Part shown: positions 20,673 to 30,004 of the stretch, piece after piece
Layout: each line of letters opens with the position of its first letter
Numbering within the stretch: position 1 is the stretch's first letter
Assembly: GCA_030431455.1 (NCBI GenBank)
Contig: JAUIJE010000004.1
Location: forward strand, 434,001 to 498,000
Source of the DNA: a bacterium
GTDB taxonomy: Bacteria > Myxococcota > UBA727 > JAUIJE01
DNA: 64,000 nt
Direction of reading: 5' to 3'
Made by a program: the position numbers and the translations under genes
The notes under the pieces: model-generated
What the model was told of the DNA's origin: nothing
The model's database searches: none
The model's input: the letters and a program-made list of their open reading frames with translations, nothing else

Positions 20673-21872
20673 CTAGGCGCCGTCCGGGTCACGGACGAAC
20701 GTGAGGGGCACCCCCGCTTCCGCCGGGAACGGGGGCAGCGCGTCCTCGCGAAACGGGCCTTCCTTTTGCCAGGCCTCGATCTCGTGCACCATGTGTTCGC
20801 GCTCGCGGGCGAGCATGTCCGCCACCGCGTGGCCGAGCCCCTCGGTGCGGAACAGGTGCGCGGAGTGGGTGATCACCGGGAGGTAGCCGCGCTTGACCTT
20901 GTGTTGGCCCTGCGCGCCCGCCTCGACGAGGGTCATGCGCTGGGCGATGGCGTGCTCGATGTGCTGGTAATAACAAAGCTCAAAGTGCAGCCCGTCCTGC
21001 TCGGCGAACGCCCCCCAGTACCGGCCATACAGGTGGGGCCCCTTCTCGAAGCTCAACGTGCCCGCGAGCACGCGGCCGTCGCGCCGGGCGATGCCCACCC
21101 GGGCGAGGTGGCCGACGTGGGCCTTGGCCTCGCGAAAGAAGGCGCGGTTGAGGTAGGGCCGGCCCCACTTCCGGGACGCGGTCTCGAGGTAGAGCTTGTA
21201 CAGCACCTGCCAATCGTCGTCGTCGAGCTCGTCTCCCCGCACAAACGCGATGTCGAGTCCGCTCTCGTGCACCCGGCGGCGTTCTTTGCGGATCTGTTTG
21301 CGGGCCGAGCTGCGCAGGTCGCCCAGGAAGTCATCGAAGTCGGCGTAGCCCGGGTTGCGCCAATGAAACTGGTGCGTGGACCGTCGCAGCAGACCCGCGT
21401 CCTCGAGAAAACCGGCCTCGTCCGCGTCGCAGAACAGCACGTGCAGACTCATGGCCTCGGTGTGTTTCATCACCTCGATCACGCCCTGCAGCAGGCCGGC
21501 CCGGACCCGGTCTTTGTCCTCGCCGGGGGCCACGAGGAAGCGCGGACCGGTGGCGGGGGTGAAGGGCACCGCGACCACCAGCTTGGGGTAGTAGGGGATG
21601 CCCGCGCGGTGGGACGCGTCGGCCCAGCCCCAGTCGAAGATGTATTCGCCGTAGCTGTTGTCCTTCAGGTACGTGAAGGTCGCGCCCACCGTGCGGCCGT
21701 CCTCTTGGGCCACGATGTAGTGCGGCACCCAGCCCGCGCCCGGGCCCACGCAGCCGGTGTCCTCGAGGAGCTTCAAGAAGGCGTGCTCGACGAAGGGGTT
21801 GTCGTCGCCGGCCACGCGGTTCCAGTCGGCGGCGTCGACTTCGCTCAAGGAGGGGACGATGAGAATGTCCAT
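20673..21872 (-). CDS. GNAT/FemAB-like acyltransferase (DUF482 family)
   Basis: The 399-residue product fits the DUF482 family: two acetyltransferase-like halves, an early HAFLKLLEDTGCVGPGAGW segment, SSARKQIRKERRRV near the middle, and a LHFELCYYQHIEHAI block followed by EAGAQGQHKVKRGYLP. Members are predicted to transfer an acyl or aminoacyl group; the substrate is not known. ATG 21872 lies five bases after the methyltransferase stop, making this the last gene of the mtnB-mtnD-manA-aat-methyltransferase-GNAT unit. It ends 16 bp from the convergent giant gene. Membership in an operon with Aat, another GNAT-fold transferase, may be coincidental. Confidence 0.85.
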   Translation of the reverse strand: MDILIVPSLSEVDAADWNRVAGDDNPFVEHAFLKLLEDTGCVGPGAGWVPHYIVAQEDGRTVGATFTYLKDNSYGEYIFDWGWADASHRAGIPYYPKLVVAVPFTPATGPRFLVAPGEDKDRVRAGLLQGVIEVMKHTEAMSLHVLFCDADEAGFLEDAGLLRRSTHQFHWRNPGYADFDDFLGDLRSSARKQIRKERRRVHESGLDIAFVRGDELDDDDWQVLYKLYLETASRKWGRPYLNRAFFREAKAHVGHLARVGIARRDGRVLAGTLSFEKGPHLYGRYWGAFAEQDGLHFELCYYQHIEHAIAQRMTLVEAGAQGQHKVKRGYLPVITHSAHLFRTEGLGHAVADMLAREREHMVHEIEAWQKEGPFREDALPPFPAEAGVPLTFVRDPDGA

Positions 21873-21877
21873 CACAC

Positions 21878-22591
21878 CTACGCGGGCATTGTGGCTTCTA
21901 CGATCAGCCAGGGAAAACGAGCATTGCCCACCCGTTGTACGATCTCGACCTCGGCAAAGCCGGCCCGAATCAGGGGCGCGCGCACCTCCGGCCAACGGAA
22001 CGTCAGGTAGTACATGATGAACGGGGGCCGGCGCAGCGCGTTGCGCACCCGCATGGCCGCGTTGAAACCGCGGGCGTACAGCGAGGCCCGGCTGAACGGA
22101 TCGGGCAGACCGGTGGTGACAAAACAAAACCGTCCCCCGGGGCGCAACGCCCGGGCCACGCTCCGGCAAAAGGCGTCCTCGTCGACGATGTGTCCGAACG
22201 CGCCAAAGCTGACCGCGAGGTCGAAGCACTGGGCGAAGGGCAGGTCGAGGGCGTCGGCCTGCACGAACTGCACCGTGGGCCCGGGCTCGCTCACCCCGAG
22301 GTTGCGCCGGGCCACGTCCAACATCGCCGGGACCCGGTCCACCCCGACGACGCTGTTGGTGCAGACGCGCTTGAGCATGCGGGTGCCGGCGCCGGTTCCG
22401 CAGCAGACGTCGAGCCCGTCTTCGACCCGGCCGGAGGCAAGCAGGCGCCGGGCCACGAGGTCGAGCACCCCGTCCGGGGTCCGGTAGGGGGTGAGGTCAA
22501 ACTTGCCGGCCAATTGGGTATAGCCATCGTCGGTCGACGACAGCGCCTGACGCAACAGCTCGAACAGCCGGGGGCCACCACGGGCAAACAT
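21878..22591 (-). CDS. Class I SAM-dependent methyltransferase
   Basis: The 237-residue product has motif I as DVCCGTGAGT, a following acidic VGVDRVPAMLDVA, motif with QADALDLPF, and a post-I GAFGHIVDEDAF segment, all typical of Rossmann methyltransferases of the Methyltransf_11/25 type. The C-terminal third contains a Phe/Tyr-rich patch (PPFIMYYLTF) that may handle a lipid or small hydrophobic substrate. ATG 22591 overlaps the aat stop by one base (TGATG), so it is translationally coupled to aat. The substrate cannot be told from sequence. Confidence 0.88.
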   Translation of the reverse strand: MFARGGPRLFELLRQALSSTDDGYTQLAGKFDLTPYRTPDGVLDLVARRLLASGRVEDGLDVCCGTGAGTRMLKRVCTNSVVGVDRVPAMLDVARRNLGVSEPGPTVQFVQADALDLPFAQCFDLAVSFGAFGHIVDEDAFCRSVARALRPGGRFCFVTTGLPDPFSRASLYARGFNAAMRVRNALRRPPFIMYYLTFRWPEVRAPLIRAGFAEVEIVQRVGNARFPWLIVEATMPA

Positions 22592-23313
22592 CAGCCTGGC
22601 TCCGAAAAGTACGTCACCGCGTCGGCGGGGGCGCGTTCGATGAACCACGGGCCGCGGCGCGGGGTCTTCTGCAACGCGAACTGCAACCGTTCGAGATATT
22701 CGTCGCGGGGGATGTGCACCCCGCCGAACCGGGCGAGGTGCTCGGTGTGGACTTGGCAGTCGATGAACTCGAAGCCCCAGTTGTCGAACATCTGGGCCAT
22801 GACGGTGGCGAACGCGATCTTGGAGCTGTCCTGCCGGCGGGCGAACATGCTCTCCCCAAAAAACGCGGCCCCAAAGGACACGCCGTACAAGCCGCCCACC
22901 AGCTCATCGCCGATGTAGGCCTCGATGCTGTGCGCGAAGCCCGCGTCGAACAACACCTCGTACCCGTGGCGCATGTCCTCGGTGATCCAGGTGCCGTTTT
23001 GGCCGGGGCGGGGCACGTCGGCGCAGGCCTGCATCACGTCGGAGAAGCGGCGGTCGGCGCGCACCACGATGTCGGTCTTGCGCATGGCCTTTTTCAGCGA
23101 CCGGGGGACCCGGGCGAGATCGGGCAGGATCACGTAGCGGGGGTCGGGGGAGAACCACAGCAGCGGCAGCCCCTCGTGCGGCCAGGGGAAGATGCCGTGT
23201 TGGTAGGCATCCATGAGCAGCTCGGGGGTGGGGGCCGCGCCCACCGCGACCACGCCCTCGGGGGACGCGAGGTCGGGGTGGGGGAAGCGGGAGCGCCAGG
23301 GGCTCTCGGTCAC
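22591..23313 (-). CDS. aat: Leucyl/phenylalanyl-tRNA--protein transferase
   Basis: Aat moves Leu or Phe from tRNA to the N-terminal Arg or Lys of proteins, creating N-degrons read by ClpS. The 240-residue product shows the hallmark YQHGIFPWP and LLWFSPDPR motifs, NGTWITEDM, VGGLYGVSFGAAFFGESMF and FEFIDCQVHTEHLARFGG. The start is taken as GTG 23313, which overlaps the manA stop in a GTGA arrangement; an extended frame upstream lies inside manA. With clpS-clpA in the same window, all three dedicated bacterial N-end rule parts are encoded within 15 kb, though not in one operon. Confidence 0.95.
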   Translation of the reverse strand: MTESPWRSRFPHPDLASPEGVVAVGAAPTPELLMDAYQHGIFPWPHEGLPLLWFSPDPRYVILPDLARVPRSLKKAMRKTDIVVRADRRFSDVMQACADVPRPGQNGTWITEDMRHGYEVLFDAGFAHSIEAYIGDELVGGLYGVSFGAAFFGESMFARRQDSSKIAFATVMAQMFDNWGFEFIDCQVHTEHLARFGGVHIPRDEYLERLQFALQKTPRRGPWFIERAPADAVTYFSEPG

Positions 23314-24274
23314 GCGTCGAAGGTCCAGATCGGAGAGGGATGGGCCGAGGCGAGGATCGCTTGGCCGCCGCCGGAGGTCAAACGGCATTGGGAAAGGCCC
23401 GCCGGCCACACCGCGGCCTGTCCGGGGGCGATGGGGCAGGCGGGCTGCCCCGGGGGGGTGAGGGTGATGGTCTGGTCGAGGGCGATGAGCACCGCCCCCT
23501 GGCCGGACAGGTGGCCGGTCACGTCGGTCACGGGGGCGAGCCGCTCGATGCGGTACCGCGGGGCGTCGATCAACAATGTATGTGCAGTGTCGCCGGCGTG
23601 GGCCAGGGGGGTGGGGGCCACGAACGCCGGGGCGGGGGCGAAGTCCAAGCAGGCGAGGGCGGGCTCGACGTGCAGCGGGCGGGGGCGGCCGTCGAGGCCG
23701 GGCCGGTCATAGTCCCAGACCCGGAAGGTGGTGTCGGATGGCTCTTGGACCTCGAGCAGGGTGATGCCGGCCCCGATGGCGTGGATGGTGCCGGGGGCGA
23801 TGCGGATGACGTCCCCGGGGTGCACGAGGCGCCGGGCGAGGCAACGTTCGGGCTGGTGCGCGTCGAGCGCGGCCCGGAACGCGGCCGGGGTCACGTCGGG
23901 CAAAAAACCGTAGAGCACGCTGGCGCCTTCAGCCGCGTCGAGGATCAGCCAGCTCTCGTCTTTGCTGCGGGCGCCGGGGGTGGACCGGGCGTGGGCGTCA
24001 TCGGGGTGCACCTGGACCGAGAGGTCTTGGGCGGTGTCGATGATCTTGACCAACAGGGGATAGCGGCCGTCCAGAGTGAGGGGGCTGAGGGCGGCGCCCA
24101 GGGTCTCGAGGTGGGTGCGCAGGGGGGTGCCCGCGGCGTCCTTGGTCTGACCCTCGTCGAGGTCGGCCACCAGCCAAGCCTCGCCCACCGGCCGGCCGGG
24201 GGCGAGACGGTCGCCGCCCCAGACCTTCTCTTTCAGTTCGGGGACGAGCGGCAACGGGCGCAGCGCGGGGTCGG

Positions 24275-24278
<4 letters not shown>
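23310..24278 (-). CDS. manA: Class I mannose-6-phosphate isomerase
   Basis: ManA interconverts mannose-6-phosphate and fructose-6-phosphate with a zinc cofactor in the cytosol. The 322-residue product has the family start PELKEKVWGGDRL, the zinc-site QVHPDDAHA motif near residue 94, and HPGDVIRIAPGTIHAIG, the second conserved block. Its length fits the short bacterial form. No ATG or GTG lies where the protein should begin. The best placed codon is CTG 24278, overlapping the mtnD stop as CTGA, which gives the expected short lead before the first motif. TTG 24254 is the alternative. The mtnD-manA pairing is unusual. Confidence 0.85.
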
Positions 24279-24724
<446 letters not shown>

Positions 24725-24751
24725 CGGGTCCTCCCTCGTCGCATGGGGGCA

Positions 24752-25411
24752 TCATCCCGCGGGAGCCTGGTCGGGGGCAATGCCCATCTTTTTCATCTCC
24801 ACCGCGAGGTGGAACAGGTAGTCGTAACACTCCGCGTGTCGCTTGGCCGCCTTCCAGTCCGCGCCCCACACGTAGACGCCGTGCCGGCGCACCAACACCG
24901 CATGGGCTTTGGGAAAGGCGTCCATCGCCTCGGCCAGGCTGTCGGCGAGGTCGCACTCGTGCGCGGTGTTGTCGATGATCGGGACCTCGGCCACGTCGGC
25001 GTAGCCGTGCCCGGCGAGGCCCTTGATCATCTCCAGGCAGGTCACCCGGAAGACATCGTCGAAGGCCAGGGTGCACAACGCGGCCGCGGGCGAATGGCTG
25101 TGGATCACCGCCCCCGCATCCCGCTTGTGAAACGCATGGTAAAAAAGCGGCCGGCACTCGCTGACCTTGTACCCGCTCGTCGCCGGGGGCCCGGCCATGA
25201 CCTCCCCCGCGTCGTCGAGCTCAAAAATCGTGTCCTCGGTGAGCGCCTCTTTCTGCACCCCCGAGGGCGCCATGAACACGCGCCCACCGAGCCGCACGGA
25301 AATGCCGCCCCCGGTGCCCGAGACCCAGCCCAGATCGTAAAAACGCCGGCCGAGCTCGCAGATCAAAGCCTTGGCCTGGTCGGGGGTGGCCAGGTCGTCG
25401 TTGGTCAACAT
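24752..25411 (-). CDS. mtnB: Methylthioribulose-1-phosphate dehydratase
   Basis: MtnB dehydrates 5-methylthioribulose-1-phosphate in methionine salvage. The 219-residue product is a class II aldolase-fold enzyme with zinc ligands His104 and His106 in VIHSHSPAA and His177 in RRHGVYVWG, and the PSGVQKE loop supplying the acid/base Glu. It is the first gene of the six-gene minus-strand unit. There is no Shine-Dalgarno sequence before ATG 25411; a TAGACT box six bases upstream suggests a leaderless transcript. It is divergent from the Gld-like ABC operon. Confidence 0.94.
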   Translation of the reverse strand: MLTNDDLATPDQAKALICELGRRFYDLGWVSGTGGGISVRLGGRVFMAPSGVQKEALTEDTIFELDDAGEVMAGPPATSGYKVSECRPLFYHAFHKRDAGAVIHSHSPAAALCTLAFDDVFRVTCLEMIKGLAGHGYADVAEVPIIDNTAHECDLADSLAEAMDAFPKAHAVLVRRHGVYVWGADWKAAKRHAECYDYLFHLAVEMKKMGIAPDQAPAG

Positions 25412-25417
25412 GCCCCC

Positions 25418-25423
25418 AGTCTA
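25418..25423 (-). promoter_or_regulatory. Candidate -10 element of the mtnB operon
   Basis: TAGACT (minus strand) ends six bases before ATG 25411, the spacing expected for a leaderless message. The -35 position holds only TGGTGT, a poor match. Confidence 0.4.
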
Positions 25424-25458
25424 CCCTCGGCCCCCGGTCCACACCACACGCCGGATGG

Positions 25459-25470
25459 GGTTGCGCAACC
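25459..25470. promoter_or_regulatory. 12-bp palindrome in the mtnB / ABC divergent promoter
   Basis: GGTTGCGCAACC is a perfect palindrome centred between two divergent operons (starts 25411 minus and 25508 plus). Its place suggests a repressor or activator site. The regulator is unknown. Confidence 0.45.
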
Positions 25471-25507
25471 GGACATCTTTCGCTTTTTTCCCCCGCGGAG
25501 GCTGCAC

Positions 25508-26428
25508 GTGATCGTCGTCGAGAATCTCACGAAGTTTTACGGTGCCCGCCCGGCCTTGTCCGGCCTGTCGTTCTCGATCGAGGACAACGAAGTGGTGGGC
25601 TTTTTGGGGCGCAACGGGGCGGGCAAGACCACGGTGCTCAAGATCCTGTCGGGTCTGTTGCTGCCCACGTCGGGGGCGTTTTCCGTCGGCGGGGTGGACG
25701 GCTTGCGCGACCCCATCGCGCTGCGGGCCCAGGTTGGGTTTTTGCCCGATCGGCCCCCGCTGTACGAGGACATGAGCCCCCGGGCGATGGTGGCGTACGC
25801 CGGTCGCTTGTACGGGATGCCCAAGGCCGGGCTCGACGCGCGCGTCGACGAGGTCCTGGCCCAGACGCACCTGAGCAACGTCGCCGACGACCGCATCGGC
25901 TGGCTCTCGCACGGCTACCGGCAGCGGGTGGGCATCGCCCAGGCGGTGGTGCACCGGCCGCGGTTCGTCATTCTCGACGAGCCCATCTCCGGGCTGGACC
26001 CGGCCCAGATCGTGGAGATGCGCAAGCTGGTCAAAGGCCTGGCCGCGCATCACACTGTGCTTCTATCCAGTCACATTCTGTCGGAGATCGCCCAGACCTG
26101 TGACCGCATCCTCGTGCTCCACGAGGGGCGCATCGTGGCCCGGGGCACCGAGCAGGAACTGATGAAGGGCCTGACCGCGGGCCCGGTCCACATCGACGTC
26201 GCGGGGGGCGAAGACACCGTGCGCGGGGTGTTCGGGGGCGACGGTTTTGCCCTGTCCGCGGCCGGGCCCGGGCGCACCCGGGTCACGTTCGAGGCCGCGC
26301 ACGACGACGCGGTGGCGGCCGCGGTCAAACGCGCGGTCGACGGGGGGCTCGCGGTGGTGCGGGTCGCGCCCGACGACGAAGGGCTCGAGGGTACCTTCCT
26401 GCAACTGACCAAGGGGGCGGCGGCATGA
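25508..26428 (+). CDS. ABC transporter ATP-binding protein (GldA-like)
   Basis: The 306-residue ATPase has Walker A GRNGAGKT (34-41), signature LSHGYRQR (133-140), Walker B VILDEPISGLDP (154-165) and the switch His in SSHIL. It starts at GTG 25508 behind a GGAGG site. The last ~80 residues form a small extra domain, usual in this ABC-2 subclass. It heads a four-gene unit with stop-start overlaps: ATPase, ABC-2 permease, GldG-like and DUF4340 proteins. In Bacteroidetes the equivalent GldAFG complex is tied to gliding. In this lineage the same cluster is widespread without a proven role, so motility is only a possibility. Confidence 0.9.
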   Translation: MIVVENLTKFYGARPALSGLSFSIEDNEVVGFLGRNGAGKTTVLKILSGLLLPTSGAFSVGGVDGLRDPIALRAQVGFLPDRPPLYEDMSPRAMVAYAGRLYGMPKAGLDARVDEVLAQTHLSNVADDRIGWLSHGYRQRVGIAQAVVHRPRFVILDEPISGLDPAQIVEMRKLVKGLAAHHTVLLSSHILSEIAQTCDRILVLHEGRIVARGTEQELMKGLTAGPVHIDVAGGEDTVRGVFGGDGFALSAAGPGRTRVTFEAAHDDAVAAAVKRAVDGGLAVVRVAPDDEGLEGTFLQLTKGAAA

Positions 26429-27150
26429 CCCGGATTCTGCTCATCGCACGACGGGAGCTCAGCGGGTATTTGACCTCACCGCTGGGGTACGTCGTCATCG
26501 CTGGCCTGCTGTTCCTCAACGGGTGGGCGTTCAACGCCCTCGCGATGAAGGGCGAACAAAGCTCGCACGCCGTGCTCACGATGTTCTTTTTCTACACCTG
26601 CGGCTTTGTGGCCGCGGCCGGGGTGCTGTTTTCCATGCGCCTGTTCGCCGAGGAAAAGCAGACCGGGACGTATCTGTTGCTCCAGGCCGCCCCCGTCTCC
26701 GAGGTGCAGCTGGTGCTGGGCAAGTTCCTCGGGGGCTTGTCGTTCATGACCGTGTTTTTGGCCCTCACGTTCTACATGCCGTTGATGGTCATGGTGAACG
26801 GCCACGTCTCCTGGGGCCACATCTTCGTCGGCTACTTCGGGCTGCTCCTCGAGGGCAGCGCGGTGATCGCGATCGGCACCTTTGCGAGCACCATCTCGAG
26901 CAACCAACTGCTCTCCGCGGTGATCGCGGCCATCGTGGTCGTCGCGCTGTTTGTCTGTTGGCTCATCGCCTCCCGCGTCGACGGGGCGCTCGGGGACGCC
27001 ATCGCGTATCTGGATTTTTACGACCGCCACTTCCGGTCGTTGTCCAAGGGCGTGCTCAAGTTGTCGACGGTGACGTATTTCTTGTCGTTGACCTACATCG
27101 GGCTGTGTGCCGCCACGCTGGTGCTCACCGCCCGGCGGTGGAGGGCGTGA
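26425..27150 (+). CDS. ABC-2 type permease (GldF-like)
   Basis: The 241-residue product has six hydrophobic segments and begins MTRILLIARRELSGYLTSPLGYVV, cut here at the first helix, a typical GldF/ABC-2 start. The LFAEEKQTGTYLLLQAAPVS motif on the first cytoplasmic loop and the KFLGGLSFM segment contact the ATPase in this family. Its ATG overlaps the ATPase stop (ATGA), and its TGA overlaps the next gene by one base, so it is certainly in the same operon. Confidence 0.9.
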   Translation: MTRILLIARRELSGYLTSPLGYVVIAGLLFLNGWAFNALAMKGEQSSHAVLTMFFFYTCGFVAAAGVLFSMRLFAEEKQTGTYLLLQAAPVSEVQLVLGKFLGGLSFMTVFLALTFYMPLMVMVNGHVSWGHIFVGYFGLLLEGSAVIAIGTFASTISSNQLLSAVIAAIVVVALFVCWLIASRVDGALGDAIAYLDFYDRHFRSLSKGVLKLSTVTYFLSLTYIGLCAATLVLTARRWRA

Positions 27151-28928
27151 TGTCGATGGCTGCACGTTTCTCGTCGTGGCTCTTGCCGTTGTCGATCTTG
27201 TTGTTCGCCATGGCCGAGCGCTCGTTCGGGCCGGGGCCGGTGCAGACCACGTTGCGGGTCTGTGCCGCGGCGTTGTTTGTGGTCGCGGGCGTGCCCGTGG
27301 GCGCGGCGCTGCGCGCCCTGTCGTCGCGGGCGGCGTTGCTGGTGCCGTGGGGCAGTGCGCTTTTGGGCGCGGGGGCGGTGTGGCTCGCGGCGCCGGCCGA
27401 TGGCGCGGATCGCACCACCACCCAGGTGGGGTTGTTGCTCGCCGGGATCGCCCTGTTGGCGGTGGCGTTTTTGGGGAGCCTGGTCCTCGAGGTCGCGGCC
27501 GCGCCGATGCGGCAAAGCGATGCCTACAACGGGGGCCGGTTGTGGCGCGCGCTCGCGGTGGTGGTCACCTTGGTGGCCGCGTTGTTTGGGGTCGCGGGGC
27601 TCAACTACGCGGCCAAAGAAGACGATGCGCGGCGCGATTTCTCGTTCAGCTCACCGTCGAGCCCGTCGGGCGCGACCCTGTCGGTGCTCGATGCCGCGGG
27701 GGCGGTCGAGGTGTTCTTGTTCTTCGACAAGGGCTCCGAAGCGCTGGTCGAAATCGGCGACTACTTTGAAGGGCTCAAGCAGGCCGGGGCCCAGGTCGAG
27801 ATCCTCGACGCGGCCTTGGACCCGGTGCTGGCCAAGGACCTCAAGGTCCGCAAGAACGGTACAGTGGCATTTCGATACGAAGGCCGCAGCGAGACGTGGT
27901 TCGTGGGGGAAAAGCGCGCCGACGCCCAGCGCAAACTCAAGAACATCGACAAGGATGTGCGCACCCGCCTGAGCAAGGTCTCGCGGGACAAGACCGTGCT
28001 CTACCTCACCACCGGCCACGGCGAGCGCGACACCTCCAAGGCGCGCAACGGCAGCCGTGACGGGCTGAGCTTGATGCGCGACGTGCTCAAGTCGCTCAAC
28101 GTCACCACCAAGCCGCTGGGGGTCGCCCAAGGCTTGGCCCAGGGCGTGCCCGACGACGCCAACATCGTGGCCGTGGTGGGCCCGACCTCGCCCCTGCTCG
28201 AGGCCGAGGTGGAGGCGCTGATCGCCTACGCCAAGCGCGGCGGGGGCCTGTACGTGCTCGTCGACCCCGGGGCGGACCACGGGCTGGACAAGTTGTTGGC
28301 CCATCTCGGGGTGTCGTTGTCCGACGCGGAGTTGCTCAACGACCGTGAGTTCATTCCCGAGACCCGGACCTTGGCCGACTTCGGCAACCTCTATTCGGTC
28401 TCGTTCACCAAGCACGACGCGGTGGCCACGTTGAACGCCCAACGGGGCAAAGCCGGGGTGGTGTTCCGCCGGAGCCGGGCGGTGCGCAAGGAGACCGACG
28501 ACAAGTCCATCACCCAGTCGGTGCTCGCGCGGTCCCGCAAGGACACGTTCCTCGACGAGAACCACAACCGGAAGTTCGACACCCCGGCGGAAAAGCGCGA
28601 GGTGTACGACTTCGCCCTCGCGGTGGAGCGCCCGGGGGCCGACGAAGGCCAGACCACCCGGGCCATCGTGGTGGGCGACTCCGATGTGCTCGGCGACGGG
28701 GGCATGCGCAACGAGACCCACCAGGTGTTCGTGCTGGAGAACGTGCTGTGGCTGATGCGCGACGACCTCGCGGGGGGGGCGCTGCCGAGCACCGGCGATG
28801 TGCCCATCACCCACACCCGCGATGAAGACACATTGTGGTTCTACCTGACCACGTTTGGGGCGCCGCTTTTGACCCTGGGGTTGGGGCTGTTGTTTGTGCG
28901 GACGCGCCGGCGACGGAGGACGTCATGA
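27150..28928 (+). CDS. GldG-like ABC transport auxiliary protein
   Basis: The 592-residue product has about five N-terminal hydrophobic segments (1-160), a large soluble region and a C-terminal helix ending RTRRRRRTS. The soluble part matches the GldG/ABC_transp_aux family: VLYLTTGHGERD near residue 288, DANIVAVVGPTSPLLEAEVEAL, and RGGGLYVLVDPGAD. Such domains are thought to sit in the periplasm or at the membrane and bind the permease. The start ATG 27150 shares one base with the permease stop. It is fused relative to some systems in carrying its own multi-pass N-terminus. Confidence 0.87.
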   Translation: MSMAARFSSWLLPLSILLFAMAERSFGPGPVQTTLRVCAAALFVVAGVPVGAALRALSSRAALLVPWGSALLGAGAVWLAAPADGADRTTTQVGLLLAGIALLAVAFLGSLVLEVAAAPMRQSDAYNGGRLWRALAVVVTLVAALFGVAGLNYAAKEDDARRDFSFSSPSSPSGATLSVLDAAGAVEVFLFFDKGSEALVEIGDYFEGLKQAGAQVEILDAALDPVLAKDLKVRKNGTVAFRYEGRSETWFVGEKRADAQRKLKNIDKDVRTRLSKVSRDKTVLYLTTGHGERDTSKARNGSRDGLSLMRDVLKSLNVTTKPLGVAQGLAQGVPDDANIVAVVGPTSPLLEAEVEALIAYAKRGGGLYVLVDPGADHGLDKLLAHLGVSLSDAELLNDREFIPETRTLADFGNLYSVSFTKHDAVATLNAQRGKAGVVFRRSRAVRKETDDKSITQSVLARSRKDTFLDENHNRKFDTPAEKREVYDFALAVERPGADEGQTTRAIVVGDSDVLGDGGMRNETHQVFVLENVLWLMRDDLAGGALPSTGDVPITHTRDEDTLWFYLTTFGAPLLTLGLGLLFVRTRRRRRTS

Positions 28929-29944
28929 GGGCAGGGGTCATCGCCAACCTGGTGTTGTTGCTGGTCGGGGCCACCTTGGCCTACCGGGCGTTCACCGCCG
29001 CGGACGCCCCCGCGGAGGAGGAGGCGTTCGCCCCCCTCATCGATGTCGCCCTCGAGGCGGTGGTGGAGGTGCGGTACACATCCGAAGACGGGGCGCTCAC
29101 CTTGCGCCGTACCTCGCCCAGTGACTTTGGGGCGACGTTGGTGCGGGAGGTGCCGGAAAAGCCAGAGGGCAAAAACGCCTCCACCAAAAAAGCCGATGCC
29201 CCCGATGCGGGGCCGGTCGAGGAGGCCCCGGTGCCCACCGCGACCAAGACGTTCCGGTTCCCGGTGGCCAGCCGGGTGGTGCGGTCGCTCGACAAGCTCA
29301 CCCCGCTCAAGGTTCGTCGCAAGCTCGAGGACGTGTCCGCGGACCGGTTGGCCGCGATGGGGCTCGACGACAAAGCCGCGAAGTTCGCGCTCCGGACCGC
29401 AGAGGCGGAGGTCGCGCTCACGGTGGGCGAGAAGACCTACGGGGGCGCGGCCCGGTACGTGCGCGGGCCGGATGGGGCGGTGTACCTCGTCGACGCGACC
29501 GCGTTCTCGGGGCTCGAGGGCAACGAGATGCGGCTGTCCGAGCGGCGCTTGGTGAGCACGTCGATCTCCGAGGTGACCAAGGCGTCGTTCGCCATCGGCG
29601 ACAAGACCGCGGGTTTTGAACACCAAAACCGTGACGATGCCAAGGAGCGGTTCTTCGCCCGCCCCGACGCGCCGGAGGAGCCGTTCTCGGCCGCGCTTGA
29701 TGCCGTGACATTCCTGCGGCGCCAGCGCGTGACCCGGTTTGTGGATCCGGACACGGTGCCCGCCGAGGCCCGGGCGGTGCGCGCGGTGTTTCAGCTGTCG
29801 CTGGTCGAGGGCCGGCCCATCGAGGGGCGGCTTTTGGGCCAAGCCGGGGACGAGGCCTACGTTGAGCTTCCGCCGTTCATCGGGGTGCTCAGCGTCGAGG
29901 ACGCGGACGAGGCCTTGGCCAAGATCAAGGAGTGCCTGCCCTAA
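28925..29944 (+). CDS. DUF4340 domain protein
   Basis: The 339-residue product has one N-terminal membrane helix followed by a DUF4340 domain, the usual fourth member of Gld-like ABC operons in this lineage. The DRLAAMGLDD segment and repeated beta-strand pattern (VALTVGEKTYGGAARYVRG) fit the family. A Lys/Ala/Pro-rich low-complexity stretch lies near residues 75-105. The start overlaps the GldG-like stop (ATGA). The role is unknown; location should be periplasmic, membrane-tethered. Confidence 0.85.
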   Translation: MRAGVIANLVLLLVGATLAYRAFTAADAPAEEEAFAPLIDVALEAVVEVRYTSEDGALTLRRTSPSDFGATLVREVPEKPEGKNASTKKADAPDAGPVEEAPVPTATKTFRFPVASRVVRSLDKLTPLKVRRKLEDVSADRLAAMGLDDKAAKFALRTAEAEVALTVGEKTYGGAARYVRGPDGAVYLVDATAFSGLEGNEMRLSERRLVSTSISEVTKASFAIGDKTAGFEHQNRDDAKERFFARPDAPEEPFSAALDAVTFLRRQRVTRFVDPDTVPAEARAVRAVFQLSLVEGRPIEGRLLGQAGDEAYVELPPFIGVLSVEDADEALAKIKECLP

Positions 29945-30004
29945 GGGCCCGCGACGAGACGCCCGAGCGGCGCTCATCGTCGCCCCCGCGGGGGCCGCCT
30001 CGCG

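Noticed and set aside
20664-20682. CGGCGC/GCGCCG hairpin between two convergent genes as a terminator
   Set aside because: Only 6 bp with no T-tract; it also covers the minus-strand stop. Possible but unsupported.
11480-20692. Very long minus-strand open frame opposite the giant surface protein
   Set aside because: High G+C with strong third-base preference suppresses stops on the other strand. Translation is low-complexity Val/His/Gly with no domains.
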